Positions 50,109 through 60,374 are shown, counted from the stretch's first letter. The stretch is DNA of 64,000 bases from Nakazawaea peltata (GCA_001599355.1 BCGQ01000004.1:999249-1063248), one strand, 5' to 3'. Notes: generated from the letters alone by a model not told the origin. Numbers and translations are program-made.

Positions 50109-52073
50109 CTTGAATGTCTTTCTCTAATAATTCGTCTAGGGGTTCCACCAGGTGACCTCTCAATAAAAACAATTTGAATTTTCACTTACAACGAGGGAAA
50201 AATTTTTGCGCTGAGAGGGAAAAAATTTTTTTTTGCTCCAAGAGATGAGCTTGCACGACTGGAGGGGTGGGGCAGAGGGCAGTGGGTAGGGAGTGGACAG
50301 TGGGTGGTAAGTGGGTGGACAGTGGTTGGACAGTGGACGGTGGTCTGAGAGCATGGTGGGACATTAGATGGTGGTTTATTGGGTGGTGGAGTAGAATTGG
50401 AGGAATTAGACTAGCCACTGCTACTATTATTGGTATCTCATAACCTGTCCACTCTCAGCTCATCGCTGATATTATTTCCTAATCGGGTAATCGACTTATA
50501 TTATATATAATTTATATGGAATTACTCAGTTTAGATGTGTGAGAGGTATGGGTATGTAGATAAGAGGGAGATTAAGATGAAGAAGGTGGTCAATGAATGT
50601 GACGTCATCACAGACAATTACCGTGTCTCTAAGTAGTAGTATCCCTATGGTATTGCAATTGCATTGCAATTGCATCAAAGTTGGCAATGCTACTATGAGT
50701 AAAGCTATTACTAACTATAGATTATTTGGTGTTATGATTTTATATTTATTTCTCTACTGTATATTATAGCCGATCTGATGCCATATTGCTACACATCATA
50801 TTTACAAAAATTTACAGATCATACTCATTACATTGCCTGTTGTTTATCCCTTCACTTTCCCCATATTATTACCTCATCGCACCCTTGCATTCCCCGTCAT
50901 CTATTTACCTCATCGCATTACCTCATCATTTATTTACCACATGCTACCTCATCGCTACCTCATCCCAATTGCTCTCTGTACTAATAATTCCCGAGATTTG
51001 CCCTCCCATTTGACTCAAATATGCATCTTATCCAATACTTCCGAAGGCACGCTTCCTTAATATGCCCATTCCACAACAGGCCAAGGTCATGTAACACAAA
51101 ATTTCTGACCTATCCAATAAAAAAATTTCCCATCATAAGCAGAAGGAGCGAGGTCAATTCAAATCAATTAAAGCGATAGAAGTCAATTAAATGATGCAAT
51201 TCAACTGGGATCATTCCAACCACACTTACTCCTTAACACTTACTCTCCAACACTTTCTTCCTAACACTCACCCCTAATACTTACTCTTACCTCCTAACAC
51301 TTAAACTTTCGTATCTCTCAAAAAAAGAAACATCTCGCTATCTCTTTTAGGCATCGCAAGACCAATACTCTGCAGAATCAGCTAATGCCCTTGGGAAAAC
51401 GCCATTTTTAGCTTTGGTGTCCCGGAATCTAAACTAAAAAAAGGCAAATTACACAATTTTAAAAAGAAATACTACTACCGAAATCATCATTTGCCCCCCT
51501 TGCCCCTTCGTTTCTTTTTTTCTTTTTTTGCTACTCATAATCTAGAGCATTCCATCGTAAGCTCATGATCATATTTATGGATGACTCTCGAATAGAATTG
51601 CCATTGGTGGCGAGATTTTTAATTGCACAGTTCAATTTCACTCAATGCATCTCAATTCATCTCAATTCTCCTCAATTCATCCTCAATTCTCTTCCAATCT
51701 ATTCATACCCCGTCCCATTTCACCATCCCCTAATTAAATACATCCTATCTCTTATCTTATGCGATGAGCTGGTTCAGTCTGCTACTTTTTTGCATAGAAA
51801 AAAAAATTTTATGCAAAAGAAACGCAAAAAAAGGGCAAGAAAATTTTTTTTTGCCTTTGTTTACAAATTAAAAAATTTTTATCTGCTTGTGTGATGAGTA
51901 TTTTAAAAAAATTTTCTTTTTCCTCTTCTGCTTTTGCATATAAGATTTGTAATCCCCCCAAAATTTAAAATTGAATTCAAATAAATAAATAAAAACGGAT
52001 ACAATTGCAAGGAAAGAAGAGTTCATTGACTTGAAGGAAGATCAATTAGCCTCAATTCCCCGGAAATTTTAAT
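50109..52073. other. divergent region KAP123 / SWIRM gene
   Basis: Almost 2 kb. Left 250 bp: KAP123 promoter with RRPE-like tracts, GCACGAC and a G-rich stretch. Middle: a tcacctcatcgc-type direct repeat zone (50870-50966) and a cctaacactt zone (51230-51305). Right 500 bp: A/T-rich promoter of the SWIRM gene with ctcaattcat repeats (51650-51690). No supported gene. Confidence 0.5.
50870..50966 (+). repeat. imperfect repeats of (t)acctcatcgc
   Basis: Five copies or near-copies of tacctcatc(gc/at/cc) within 97 bp, irregularly spaced, with ctatttacc and tatttacc linkers. Confidence 0.6.
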
Positions 52074-53180
52074 ATGTCGTTATTCCCATTTTATCATAGC
52101 GCTGAAATGTCCACTATCAGAGAAGATACTGCAAATAATCATCGTGAGGTTGTTTCAATTAACAACAACAATATGATTGGAAATGATATGCCATCGTGTA
52201 TTACTCCTTCTCTTGCTGATGAGAAACCTATGCCACATTTACAGCTGAGAAAATCCTCAGATCATTCTACTATTCCATCTCCTCCATTATCTCCATATCA
52301 AAGAAATGCTGAATTGATTAGTACAAAATCCACAGTTCCTATTTCTTTGATTAACTCCCAGTTATTTGCTGATGATGATGAAGAGGATCTGCAAGAGGAG
52401 AAATCCAAAAAGACCCTTCAGAGGAAATTCACCAAGAATGAATTCCCATTGGAAGACTTGGGTAACCGTACTTTATCTATTAATGCTTGGTCAGATTTGC
52501 CAACTGGTAGCTTTAAACAGAACCATTTGAGATTCTTGTCGAATTACTCTATTTTCAGATCAAGCAATGGAAGTTCTAACCGTGTTTCTAAGAGATATAA
52601 TACTATTCCAAGAACTAGAAGAATTGTTCATCATTTGTCAAGTGATGTTGATTCTTCTTCTGAATTCGAGAAAATGAGAACTAGAAGAGTTGTCAGAGAA
52701 TCTAATAACAGTACTCCTGTTAGAGACTCTCGTTCTACCCCAGCTCCTTCAACTCCTGTAGTACTTAAGAAGCCAAGAAAGCCAAGATCAGAGACTCCTC
52801 TGTCCCCAGTCATTGTTGATTACGAGTCAATTCCAGATTATTCTCCTCCAATTTCAACCTTGCCTAACAATAACAAGTGTTTGAAGCAGGAATGGAAGGG
52901 ACAACCAATGAACTTGTCCAATGATCCTTTGGCTTCTAAATTGCATCCCGCCGAGTTAGTTTTGGCTTCCACATTGAGATTGCCATGCTCAGTATACTTG
53001 GATTCCAAGCGTAGATTATTCTTGGAAAAAGTGAGTCGTACCAAGAAAGGTTTACCTTTCAGAAGAACTGATCTGCAAAAGCTGTGTAAAATCGATGTCA
53101 ACAAGGCCAGTCGTTTATTCGCAGCTTTCGAGAAAGTTGGTTGGTTAGATGACCGTCATTTCAGCAAGTACCTGAAATAA
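52074..53180 (+). CDS. SWIRM-domain protein (Fun19/YOR338W-like)
   Basis: 368 residues. The last 85 residues or so form a SWIRM helical domain of the Fun19/YOR338W type: EWKGQPMNLSNDPLASKLHPAELVLASTLRLP, LDSKRRLFLEKV, RRTDLQKLCKIDVNKASRLFAAFEKVGWLD. The N-terminal 280 residues are Ser/Thr/Pro-rich and likely disordered, with possible Cdk-type SP/TP sites (SPPLSPYQR, TPAPSTP, ETPLSP). SWIRM domains bind DNA or histones in chromatin complexes; this subgroup is little studied. Start ATG at 52074 is the first in frame. It has a long A/T-rich promoter with poly(dA:dT) tracts. Confidence 0.85.
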   Translation: MSLFPFYHSAEMSTIREDTANNHREVVSINNNNMIGNDMPSCITPSLADEKPMPHLQLRKSSDHSTIPSPPLSPYQRNAELISTKSTVPISLINSQLFADDDEEDLQEEKSKKTLQRKFTKNEFPLEDLGNRTLSINAWSDLPTGSFKQNHLRFLSNYSIFRSSNGSSNRVSKRYNTIPRTRRIVHHLSSDVDSSSEFEKMRTRRVVRESNNSTPVRDSRSTPAPSTPVVLKKPRKPRSETPLSPVIVDYESIPDYSPPISTLPNNNKCLKQEWKGQPMNLSNDPLASKLHPAELVLASTLRLPCSVYLDSKRRLFLEKVSRTKKGLPFRRTDLQKLCKIDVNKASRLFAAFEKVGWLDDRHFSKYLK

Positions 53181-54960
53181 AACATTTATGGACTAGTATT
53201 CTACATTTAGATATTTTATTGCTATTTTTTATTAATATTGGGGGATTTTAATTTGTCATTTTTTATATATGGAAGGTTTTTAGGGAGTTTTTTTAATAAT
53301 TTGGTTTTTACGAAAGGTGGTTTTTTTATCGGTTTTTTATTGGTTTTCCCTCAGTTATATGCATATGCTATCATCAGTTACACTAGATACTTATATAGGA
53401 TTAATTTTAGAATACATTTTTTAATGGTGTATCTTTGGTCGTAGTGACAGGAGAGATAAGAGATGAGATGCGATAAGGCTGCAGGTCATCGCGCAGTCGA
53501 GGTCGATTGGGATTTTGTGCCTTTTGCGGGTAAACGGAGCGAAGTATGAAAAGAGGGGCTAAAAGGGAAAAGAAGGCTCAGAAGAGGGCAGGACTCAGGA
53601 GAGGGCAGGACTCAGGAGAGGGCAAGACTCAAGTGTGGAAAGGTTAGTGGAAGAGATCGGGATCTACAAGAAAATGCGATAGCTTGAATCAGTCTGCAAA
53701 GGGAAAAGTTAGAGACACACACAGTAAATGAAATTTCTGATTATTTGGAGCAAGGTGGAATATGATGAAAAGATGCTCTTTTTTAGGGCAAATTCGAAGT
53801 GCGCATAAGGGCAGAATTTGTGAGTCGTTTGAAGGGAAGCAGTGAAGAAGTGGTGATTTAAGGGCAGGATATTTAAAGAGATGATGAAATTGGGTGGATT
53901 CTTGACCGATTATTAAATTAAGTGAACACTGACTACTAATAAAAAATGCTTCTAATACCAACTAGGTTACTAACTAAGTCTACCAACTACTAGCTTCCAT
54001 CTGCTGACTACTAAGTACTAAGTACTAAATATGCCCTAGCCTCTAACCCCTATCATTCTCAATTAACTCTCTTCAACGAGTTCTTTCCTCATGGTCTCTT
54101 TCCATGATCTTGCCATGATTTATTTCAATAATATCTCCTTACGATCTCCCCTTATGATCTCTCCATATTATCTCCATGCACCTTCTCAATGCACTCGGTG
54201 TCCAAAACTAATTGCCAACGGATACCCTCTATTGAATTCTAATTTGGAACACTTTTTCTCATAAACTGTTTCACTTTCTCAACCCTGACTACCTAAACAA
54301 TAACCATCAAACTCCCCACCAAAATTAACCTACATTGATCTGTTAACGTATTCCAAAACTTTTCGCCAGCTCCATATAAATACTCTTACCCCTTTGCGCC
54401 CGTTTCGGCTTTAATAGCGCGCATAATACTTGAGATCCCTCTTTGATTTGCTCTTTTTCGGAGCAATAATTTTAGTTAGACGGGTCCTTAAATAGGGACA
54501 CTAGAAAGAAAGGTATAAAAAAATAATACCTCCTGAGTAATCTCTTCTCCCCACTATTCAACTACACTCCCTTATACAATTCCGTAGTTACCCCCTCCGT
54601 CTTCTCCCCCACCCCTCCCTGCATTCTATTTCCCCCTCTCCGCATAATTTCGGTTAAAACGAAAACCGGCCATTTTTTTTCTGCAAGTTCAAGCTTGGAA
54701 AAAATCAAAAAGCACTCCCCCTTTCTTAGGGGGGAGAAGTTGATAAATGTTTTACTTCAGTCGGGGAAATTCAGAGATAATTTAATTATATTGATAGTAT
54801 TAGTTGAAAAGGTTCATTAGATAGGTATCGGTGTGATTTTATGAACCCCAAAGACCCCGTTCGTTTAAGGTTTCAATAACTCCATTAATAAGACGTTCCC
54901 ACCTTCGTTTAATCAGCGTCTGAATTAAAAAAGCAAAGACCACTCGTTTCACTAGCTCTA
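53181..54960. other. intergenic region downstream of the SWIRM gene
   Basis: 1.78 kb without a supported gene. Contains T-rich terminator-like DNA just after the stop, a 17-bp triple repeat at 53583-53633, and a C-rich region (54540-54630) that probably belongs to the promoter of the next gene. Confidence 0.5.
53583..53633 (+). repeat. 17-bp tandem repeat, three units
   Basis: agagggcaggactcagg twice exactly, then agagggcaagactcaag. Contiguous, no coding role. Confidence 0.85.
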
Positions 54961-56418
54961 ATGTCACACCAAGTGAAAGATCCAAAAGTCGGAAAACGAC
55001 TGTTCACAGATGGAGCTATCATTCAACTGCCCCTGCTTCCATCTCAAGCATATCTGGGACAATATTCCATGGTTTATCTTCCACCCAATAGACAAATCAT
55101 GGCCACACCTCAAGTTCATCCCAATATGACACCTATGATGGCACAGACTCCTCCCAATTACAGTCAACTGACCTTTAATATGTTTAATACCCCGGATATC
55201 ACAGGAATAGTCCCTTCATCCAACCTGTTTGTCGATTACCAACCTGTTCCTCTTGCTGGAACCCCTCAAAGTGTGTATTATACGCCTGGAAGTAGCAAAA
55301 TGATGGGTCGTTCACACCTTTCTCCATTTGAAAATGTGAATAACCAAGTTTCTCCTGTTTCTCAATTCCCATACCATCATAACAATATCATGCATACTCC
55401 ATTATCACAAACTAGTGAGAGGTTCGGAAATCATTTCTCACCGATCATGGAGAATTCCGTTTATCAAACACCCCTCAAACCAGAATTGATGAGCTCGCAT
55501 ACTGCATTGGAAGAAATGACATTGCGGCAACTTCAATTCCAGCAGTCGATCCAGCTTGAATCACAGGCCCAAGCTCAGCAGGTACATGTTCAGCAGACCC
55601 AAGCTCAACAATCTCAATTGATGCCAGCTCTGCAATTCACCGTCGACCAAAAACGTGCTCTGTCTTCGGTGGATCTCATCGAGGACTCTTTGAATGAAGT
55701 CTCGCTTATGGATGAATTATTAAATTTCGGGGATGATGACGAACTGGCTTTGTTATCGTTAGTGAATTCTGAGCTTCTGAGCTCAACAGAAGATTTACCG
55801 TTACTGAAAGCTGCTGAGGTGCGATCCAAACTGAACAACGGAAAACCTAAAATAACAAAACTGAAAAGTTCTCAAACACTTAAGAAGAAATTGGTTTCCA
55901 AAGCCACATCTTCCAAACCCCCAGCGAAATCAATTTCAAGATCTCAAAGTAGTGCTCTGCTTTTGACAAGTAGACCTTCTGGGTTACCCACATCTTCTTC
56001 TTCCATATCGTTGCTGACAGTATCCAACAACTCCGTCACCAAGAAAAGACCTAAAAATGAGAGAAGAAGATACTCATTAAGTGAATGTTCTTCTACTATC
56101 AATTTCAACGAAGATCCTACCCCTTCAACTTCATCTTTAACTACAGATTATACCAAACCTAAATCGGGACAAAAGAAGTACTATTTCGTGCTAGACTCGA
56201 TGTCTTCTTCTCTGGGCTCAAAGAAACTGACAACTTCTCCACTACTGGAATCAGTTTCCTCATCTAAATCTACAACAGAAGATGTCTTCCAACATTGGTC
56301 ACTGCCTACGGTAGAGGCTACTACGGAAACAGATGAACAGCCCAAATCTGCCACTACAACTTCGGCCGAAAGCTCACCAGCTGGTGGATTTTTTAAATTC
56401 CAAATTGATACCAATTAA
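54961..56418 (+). CDS. unrecognised low-complexity protein
   Basis: 485 residues; I do not recognise the family. The first 60 residues are ordered-looking (KDPKVGKRLFTDGAIIQLP, YLGQYSMVYLPPNRQI). Residues 60-190 are Pro/Asn/Met-rich with repeated YxTP and SP motifs (SVYYTPG, HLSPFE, MHTPLS, VYQTPLKP). Then a Gln-rich segment (about 190-225), an acidic Leu/Asp block (SLMDELLNFGDDDELALL) and a Ser/Lys-rich basic tail with RRRYSLSE, a candidate PKA/Akt-type site. The layout suggests a regulatory protein controlled by phosphorylation, perhaps transcriptional. No transmembrane segment. It has a C-rich promoter with a long leader. Confidence 0.75.
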   Translation: MSHQVKDPKVGKRLFTDGAIIQLPLLPSQAYLGQYSMVYLPPNRQIMATPQVHPNMTPMMAQTPPNYSQLTFNMFNTPDITGIVPSSNLFVDYQPVPLAGTPQSVYYTPGSSKMMGRSHLSPFENVNNQVSPVSQFPYHHNNIMHTPLSQTSERFGNHFSPIMENSVYQTPLKPELMSSHTALEEMTLRQLQFQQSIQLESQAQAQQVHVQQTQAQQSQLMPALQFTVDQKRALSSVDLIEDSLNEVSLMDELLNFGDDDELALLSLVNSELLSSTEDLPLLKAAEVRSKLNNGKPKITKLKSSQTLKKKLVSKATSSKPPAKSISRSQSSALLLTSRPSGLPTSSSSISLLTVSNNSVTKKRPKNERRRYSLSECSSTINFNEDPTPSTSSLTTDYTKPKSGQKKYYFVLDSMSSSLGSKKLTTSPLLESVSSSKSTTEDVFQHWSLPTVEATTETDEQPKSATTTSAESSPAGGFFKFQIDTN

Positions 56419-56675
56419 TAAATACATTTTCGTAAAGAATAAATTGACTTGAAGTAGGATCGAACTCGGGTACAAATAGTAATTCAATGGTAGATAATAA
56501 ATAATTGATAATAAATAAATCGTATACAGAGTATATGATAATTCATATACAAAGTGTACAGTAATAAATAAAAGGTATACAATCATACACAACTCGCATA
56601 CAACGTATACTTCAATAAATAATTGATGGACGAAGTAGGTGACAACATCTTATAGAACCAGACACCCTAAGCTAT

Positions 56676-56974
56676 TCACTTCCGAGGAACCCATTCAAGC
56701 GGATGTACAGGTTTAGTTCTCTTAGTAGTACTTACTAAAGAACCAAGTCTCCCCTCATATTTATAACTAGCATAAACACCGGCTCCAGGAATCAATATCA
56801 AAAACAATGTGGCATACCATCCCAGCCTTTTGGTGAATCTATATGACCTATGAATATTGGTCTTTAAATCATTATACTTTTCTAAAGCAGGGTCCTCATG
56901 CAATACTATACGAGTTAGTACGAGTTTTGAAACTCAATCGAATCACACTTACAATGTACGTCGTGTCCAGCCAT
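56676..56974 (-). CDS. complex I accessory subunit NDUFB4/B15-like (spliced)
   Basis: Small inner-membrane subunit of NADH:ubiquinone oxidoreductase. Exon 1 is only 22 nt (56953-56974), exon 2 is 56676-56905; the 47-nt intron has GTAAGT, TACTAAC and TATAG. The spliced product, 83 residues, begins MAGHDVHLLHEDPALEKYNDLKTN and matches the family pattern of short polar N-terminus, DPA-E-x-(Y/W)xxx(R/K)xN, then RFTKR and one membrane span near residues 37-58, with a polar C-terminus. Without splicing the N-terminal MAGHDV is lost. Saccharomyces lacks complex I, so this gene marks a different lineage. Divergent from MTW1 across 299 bp. Confidence 0.82.
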
Positions 56975-57273
56975 AGTAACTAGGAGTTTTCAGATGTTGG
57001 ATTGCCCTCTTAGCTTCTAGTTCAGCGTTAATTCAACCCCTTTACGTTCTCCTCATTTATTTCCCCACAACAATCTATTTTATTGACACGGGAAGATAAT
57101 GACAGAGAAGTGAGGCCTGGCAATAATTAATTGACACGTAAATATATATCATTGGCAGACAGCAAATTACTATCAATATTTATAATATTTTGCTATTGTT
57201 TTGATTTAATTATATAAACAAACGGTTAAAGCAGGTCTTCGGTGAATCAAAAGCGGATCAAGGTAACAGAGAG

Positions 57274-58092
57274 ATGTCCGATATAAATAAAACAGCGCTC
57301 CTAACAGAACATCTCGGTTATCCACCTATTGCCGTAGTGGATGACGTGATCAACTCGGTCAACGAGATCCTATATAAATGTACTCAAGCTGTGGAGGATT
57401 ATTTGCATGAGAGAGAAGGGGTGATAAGGCAGGAATTGAGTGAGAAGAAGGAGCTGAAAAAGAAACAGGAAGATTATGATGTGGTTATGGAAGGTACGGG
57501 AGCTCCAGATATTGAGATTCCCGACGATGAAATAGAATTAGGTACCCTGAAATTGGAGACTTTACTTGAGAGCGCGGTTGATAAGAACTTTGATCTTTTC
57601 GAATTATACTCATTAAGAAACATATTTACTATTCCTACTTCATTAATAGAAGAAGGTTGGTTCAAATTAGAGCATCATAAAGAATTGAGTCTGCTGCTTC
57701 TTCGGGAGTCAGATGAATATCGTTATCAATTTGATATACTGAGAAGAGAGGTTGAAAAACAACTCCATTTGAGGAAATTATTGTCACTGCAGACCCAAAA
57801 AGTGGTGAAAATGAATCAAATATTGAAGATATATGGACAATCGATCCTGTTTTTGAAGGATAATGAAGAATACGCCAAAATAAAACCAATGGAGGAGAAC
57901 TTACACTTTGCTGTATCTCAAGTCAAGACATTATATGAAGAGTTGATAAATATCAAAAGTATATTGGTGGATGATCAAGAATTATTGAAGAATTTGGGTC
58001 ACAGATCCGATTCTACCAATAGAAGTGAGTATATAGATATGAAGACCAACAAATTACTACAGAGCTTGGGAATTAATATAGATGAAAATTAA
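57274..58092 (+). CDS. MTW1: Mis12/Mtw1 kinetochore protein
   Basis: Subunit of the MIND (Mis12) complex, linking inner kinetochore to the Ndc80 complex. 272 residues (S. cerevisiae 289). The diagnostic N-terminus TALLTEHLGYPPIAVVDDVINSVNEILYKC is present, followed by the typical helix with HEREG, an acidic linker, a second helical block DKNFDLFELYSLRNIFTIP, and a long coiled coil to the end (LRREVEKQLHLRKLLSL). Start ATG at 57274 gives the family start. Divergent from the complex I gene and convergent with the ammonium permease, separated by only 48 bp. Confidence 0.93.
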   Translation: MSDINKTALLTEHLGYPPIAVVDDVINSVNEILYKCTQAVEDYLHEREGVIRQELSEKKELKKKQEDYDVVMEGTGAPDIEIPDDEIELGTLKLETLLESAVDKNFDLFELYSLRNIFTIPTSLIEEGWFKLEHHKELSLLLLRESDEYRYQFDILRREVEKQLHLRKLLSLQTQKVVKMNQILKIYGQSILFLKDNEEYAKIKPMEENLHFAVSQVKTLYEELINIKSILVDDQELLKNLGHRSDSTNRSEYIDMKTNKLLQSLGINIDEN

Positions 58093-58140
58093 TATTTATG
58101 AGACTAGTCATAGTAGAATTGAAAAAACAAGAATCAACGG

Positions 58141-59625
58141 TTATACTTTTTGGTGCAGATGGATATTAATTGACTCGATGCTATGATCATCACCCGTTTT
58201 TGGAGAAGATCCGGTCAAGACTTCGATAGTTCCCTGCTTGGATTCGATGGAATCGGCAATAGTTCTCAATTGAGAAGCATATTGCTTGAAGAATTCGTCA
58301 TAATTATTACCAAATTCATCCAAAGTCTCGGCCATCTCATATAAATCCATACCCATTTGTTCACCTCCTTCTGGAGCTCTTAAATGGAAACCTGGGATTT
58401 TGTCAACGATGAACAAGATAATAGCCGTGAAAACTGCACACCATAACATAATGGCAATGATACCAGCGAGTTGGTAACCTAACTGGATGAAATTACCATC
58501 AATCCAACCACCTGGAATATCGGAATAACCGTCATAACTGGCAATTTCTTTGGAAGCGAAAATACCAGTCAAAACACCTCCACAGATACCTCCAATACCA
58601 TGGACTACACCAGAATGACTGTAGTCATCGATACGTACCCATTTGTTGAAATTGAAGCAACCACGACAAACCAAGGCGGTGATTATAGCACTGACTGCGG
58701 CACCCCAAGGCTTTACATAACCACAAGATGGAGTAATATTGACTAAACCGATAATTACACCATCACATGCGGCGAAAGCCGAGAATTTCTTAGTTATCAG
58801 GTAGTCCATCATAGTATAAGTGAACATGGCAAAGACAGAGGCCAATAAAGTGTTGGTGAAAATGTAACCTGTTCTTGTGTTGACGGCTAATAAAGTACCG
58901 GTGTTGAAACAGAACCAGGCACCCCAAATCAAGGTAACACCAATAAAGGTACTTAATACCGAATGAGGTTTAGCAGCTGGAACTCCTCCCTTAGCCCAGT
59001 CTTGTCTTTTACCCAAGAACCAAGAATAAACTAAACTCAGTACACCAGATGAGATATGAACTGGAGTACCACCCAGGAAATCCAAAGCACCGAGACTTAA
59101 TAACCATCCGTTTGGACCCCAGACCCAGTATGCTGTTGGAGCGTAAACTACAATAGTCCAAATGGCACCGACAAGTAAACTAGGAAGAAGTCTTCCTCTC
59201 TCACCAATAGCACCGACGAAAATCTGTACGGTACAAACTGGGAAGAAATTGTTGAAGACAAAGTTTACTACGGAAGGGATAGTGGCTCCGTCATAAGCAC
59301 CTTTAGCTTGTTCATTATGAAGAGCAGCATGAGATAAATCTCCAAGCAACACAGAAGTGGAGGTTTCAGATATAGCCAAAGAGTACCCAATCAAATACCA
59401 TACAATTGTTACAACAGCTGTAATCATATACGATTGGAATAAGACTTGGACCACGTTTTTTCTTCTTAAAACACCAGTATAGTATAAAGCGATACCTGGA
59501 GTGATCAAAAAAACCATTACAGCAGAGAACATGACGTAGACCATGTCGGAAGTGACATAGTCTGCAGTCTGCTCGGTAAGATCTGCTCTCTTTTGGAGCA
59601 GAAGAAGGGGGTAATTTGACAGCAT
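58141..59625 (-). CDS. Mep/Amt-family ammonium permease
   Basis: Plasma-membrane ammonium transporter, 494 residues, about eleven membrane spans with a cytoplasmic C-terminal tail. Family motifs: ITPGIALYYTGVLRRKNVV, LGALDFLGGTPVHISSGV, DGVIIGLVNITPSCGYV, and DDYSHSGVVHGIGGICGGVLTGIF. The conserved Asp (LDF), the first twin-His (PVHISSG) and the second (VHGIGG) are all present, so the pore looks functional; S. cerevisiae Mep1 and Mep3 lack the first His. The pattern FNTGTLLAVNTRTGYIF departs from the Mep2 FNGGS, so the sub-family is not assigned. Promoter carries a TATA box and a cluster of GATA sites, fitting nitrogen-catabolite control. A 48-bp gap separates it from MTW1. Confidence 0.93.
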   Translation of the reverse strand: MLSNYPLLLLQKRADLTEQTADYVTSDMVYVMFSAVMVFLITPGIALYYTGVLRRKNVVQVLFQSYMITAVVTIVWYLIGYSLAISETSTSVLLGDLSHAALHNEQAKGAYDGATIPSVVNFVFNNFFPVCTVQIFVGAIGERGRLLPSLLVGAIWTIVVYAPTAYWVWGPNGWLLSLGALDFLGGTPVHISSGVLSLVYSWFLGKRQDWAKGGVPAAKPHSVLSTFIGVTLIWGAWFCFNTGTLLAVNTRTGYIFTNTLLASVFAMFTYTMMDYLITKKFSAFAACDGVIIGLVNITPSCGYVKPWGAAVSAIITALVCRGCFNFNKWVRIDDYSHSGVVHGIGGICGGVLTGIFASKEIASYDGYSDIPGGWIDGNFIQLGYQLAGIIAIMLWCAVFTAIILFIVDKIPGFHLRAPEGGEQMGMDLYEMAETLDEFGNNYDEFFKQYASQLRTIADSIESKQGTIEVLTGSSPKTGDDHSIESINIHLHQKV

Positions 59626-59676
59626 AATAAAGATTTAACTGGCGAGAGATAATTGTGGGACGCAGATTTACAAAGA

Positions 59677-59683
59677 TTATATA
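59677..59683 (-). promoter_or_regulatory. TATA box of the ammonium permease gene
   Basis: Minus-strand TATATAA, 52-58 bp upstream of the ATG at 59625. Confidence 0.45.
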
Positions 59684-60094
59684 TCGTCTGGGGCAACATC
59701 ATGCCCAGACATTATCTGATCTGTTCCCGCTAAGTAGTCCAATTGTTGTTATGTCAATTTGAAAAATCTCATGCACCTCTTGACTATCTATGTCCATTTT
59801 AGAGAGGGTTCTGTATCTTTTTTCCTTATCGATAAGCAGGAGCGGTTGAAATTTCTTGGCTTTAGGAGGATTCGGTAGCAAGTGGGAGTTGCAAGAGAGG
59901 TGAAAGGGGCTAGATAGAAATGAATACAGATCTACGCAGATAGACACAGTTGATGTATTTGACATAGTTGGAACGGCTCTACAACTTGTAGAGTGTTGGT
60001 TGTGGGTGTTGGGAATATAAAATATATTTAGGGTTTTGCACCCCGCTGGTCCCTCTTCGACGAAGTTAATTCTCCCCCAACTCTCTAATCCTTC

Positions 60095-60134
60095 TTATCG
60101 TTTCCTTATCAGATAACAATATCCCCTCTTTATC
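60095..60134 (-). promoter_or_regulatory. GATA-factor site cluster of the ammonium permease promoter
   Basis: Four GATAA cores in 40 bp: TTATC at 60095, 60106 and 60130, GATAA at 60112, with the pair TTATCAGATAA forming a palindrome. More cores lie nearer the gene (59648, 59712, and CTTATCGATAAG at 59825-59836). GATA factors (Gat1/Gln3) control nitrogen-regulated ammonium permeases in fungi. Confidence 0.6.
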
Positions 60135-60374
60135 ATAGTGCACTGAATGATGTATTGGTACCAAACTTTTGCCCTTTTGGGTAAAGAAATCCCCATAGAT
60201 TGACGGAAGAAAAATCCCGATTACAGAGGTGTCGCTGGGTTTTTTCTATCGTTGGGGTAAACGGTCAGGAAAATTGCCTAAATAGGAAATTGAACGGACC
60301 ACATCTACAAAATGGACTTCTAAGCGGATATACGGTTACAAAAGGGTTCATTGATTTTATTATCGTACAGGTAG

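Larger units (their letters stand above)
59626..60374. other. intergenic region, ammonium permease promoter and RPA43 3' end
   Basis: About 750 bp containing the sites listed separately. An 88-codon minus frame at 59699-59965 has no domain and is treated as promoter DNA. Confidence 0.5.

Noticed and set aside
56455-56475. tRNA B-box-like ggatcgaactcggg near the end of the unrecognised gene
   Set aside because: No acceptor stem, A box or poly-T terminator at the right spacing on either strand.
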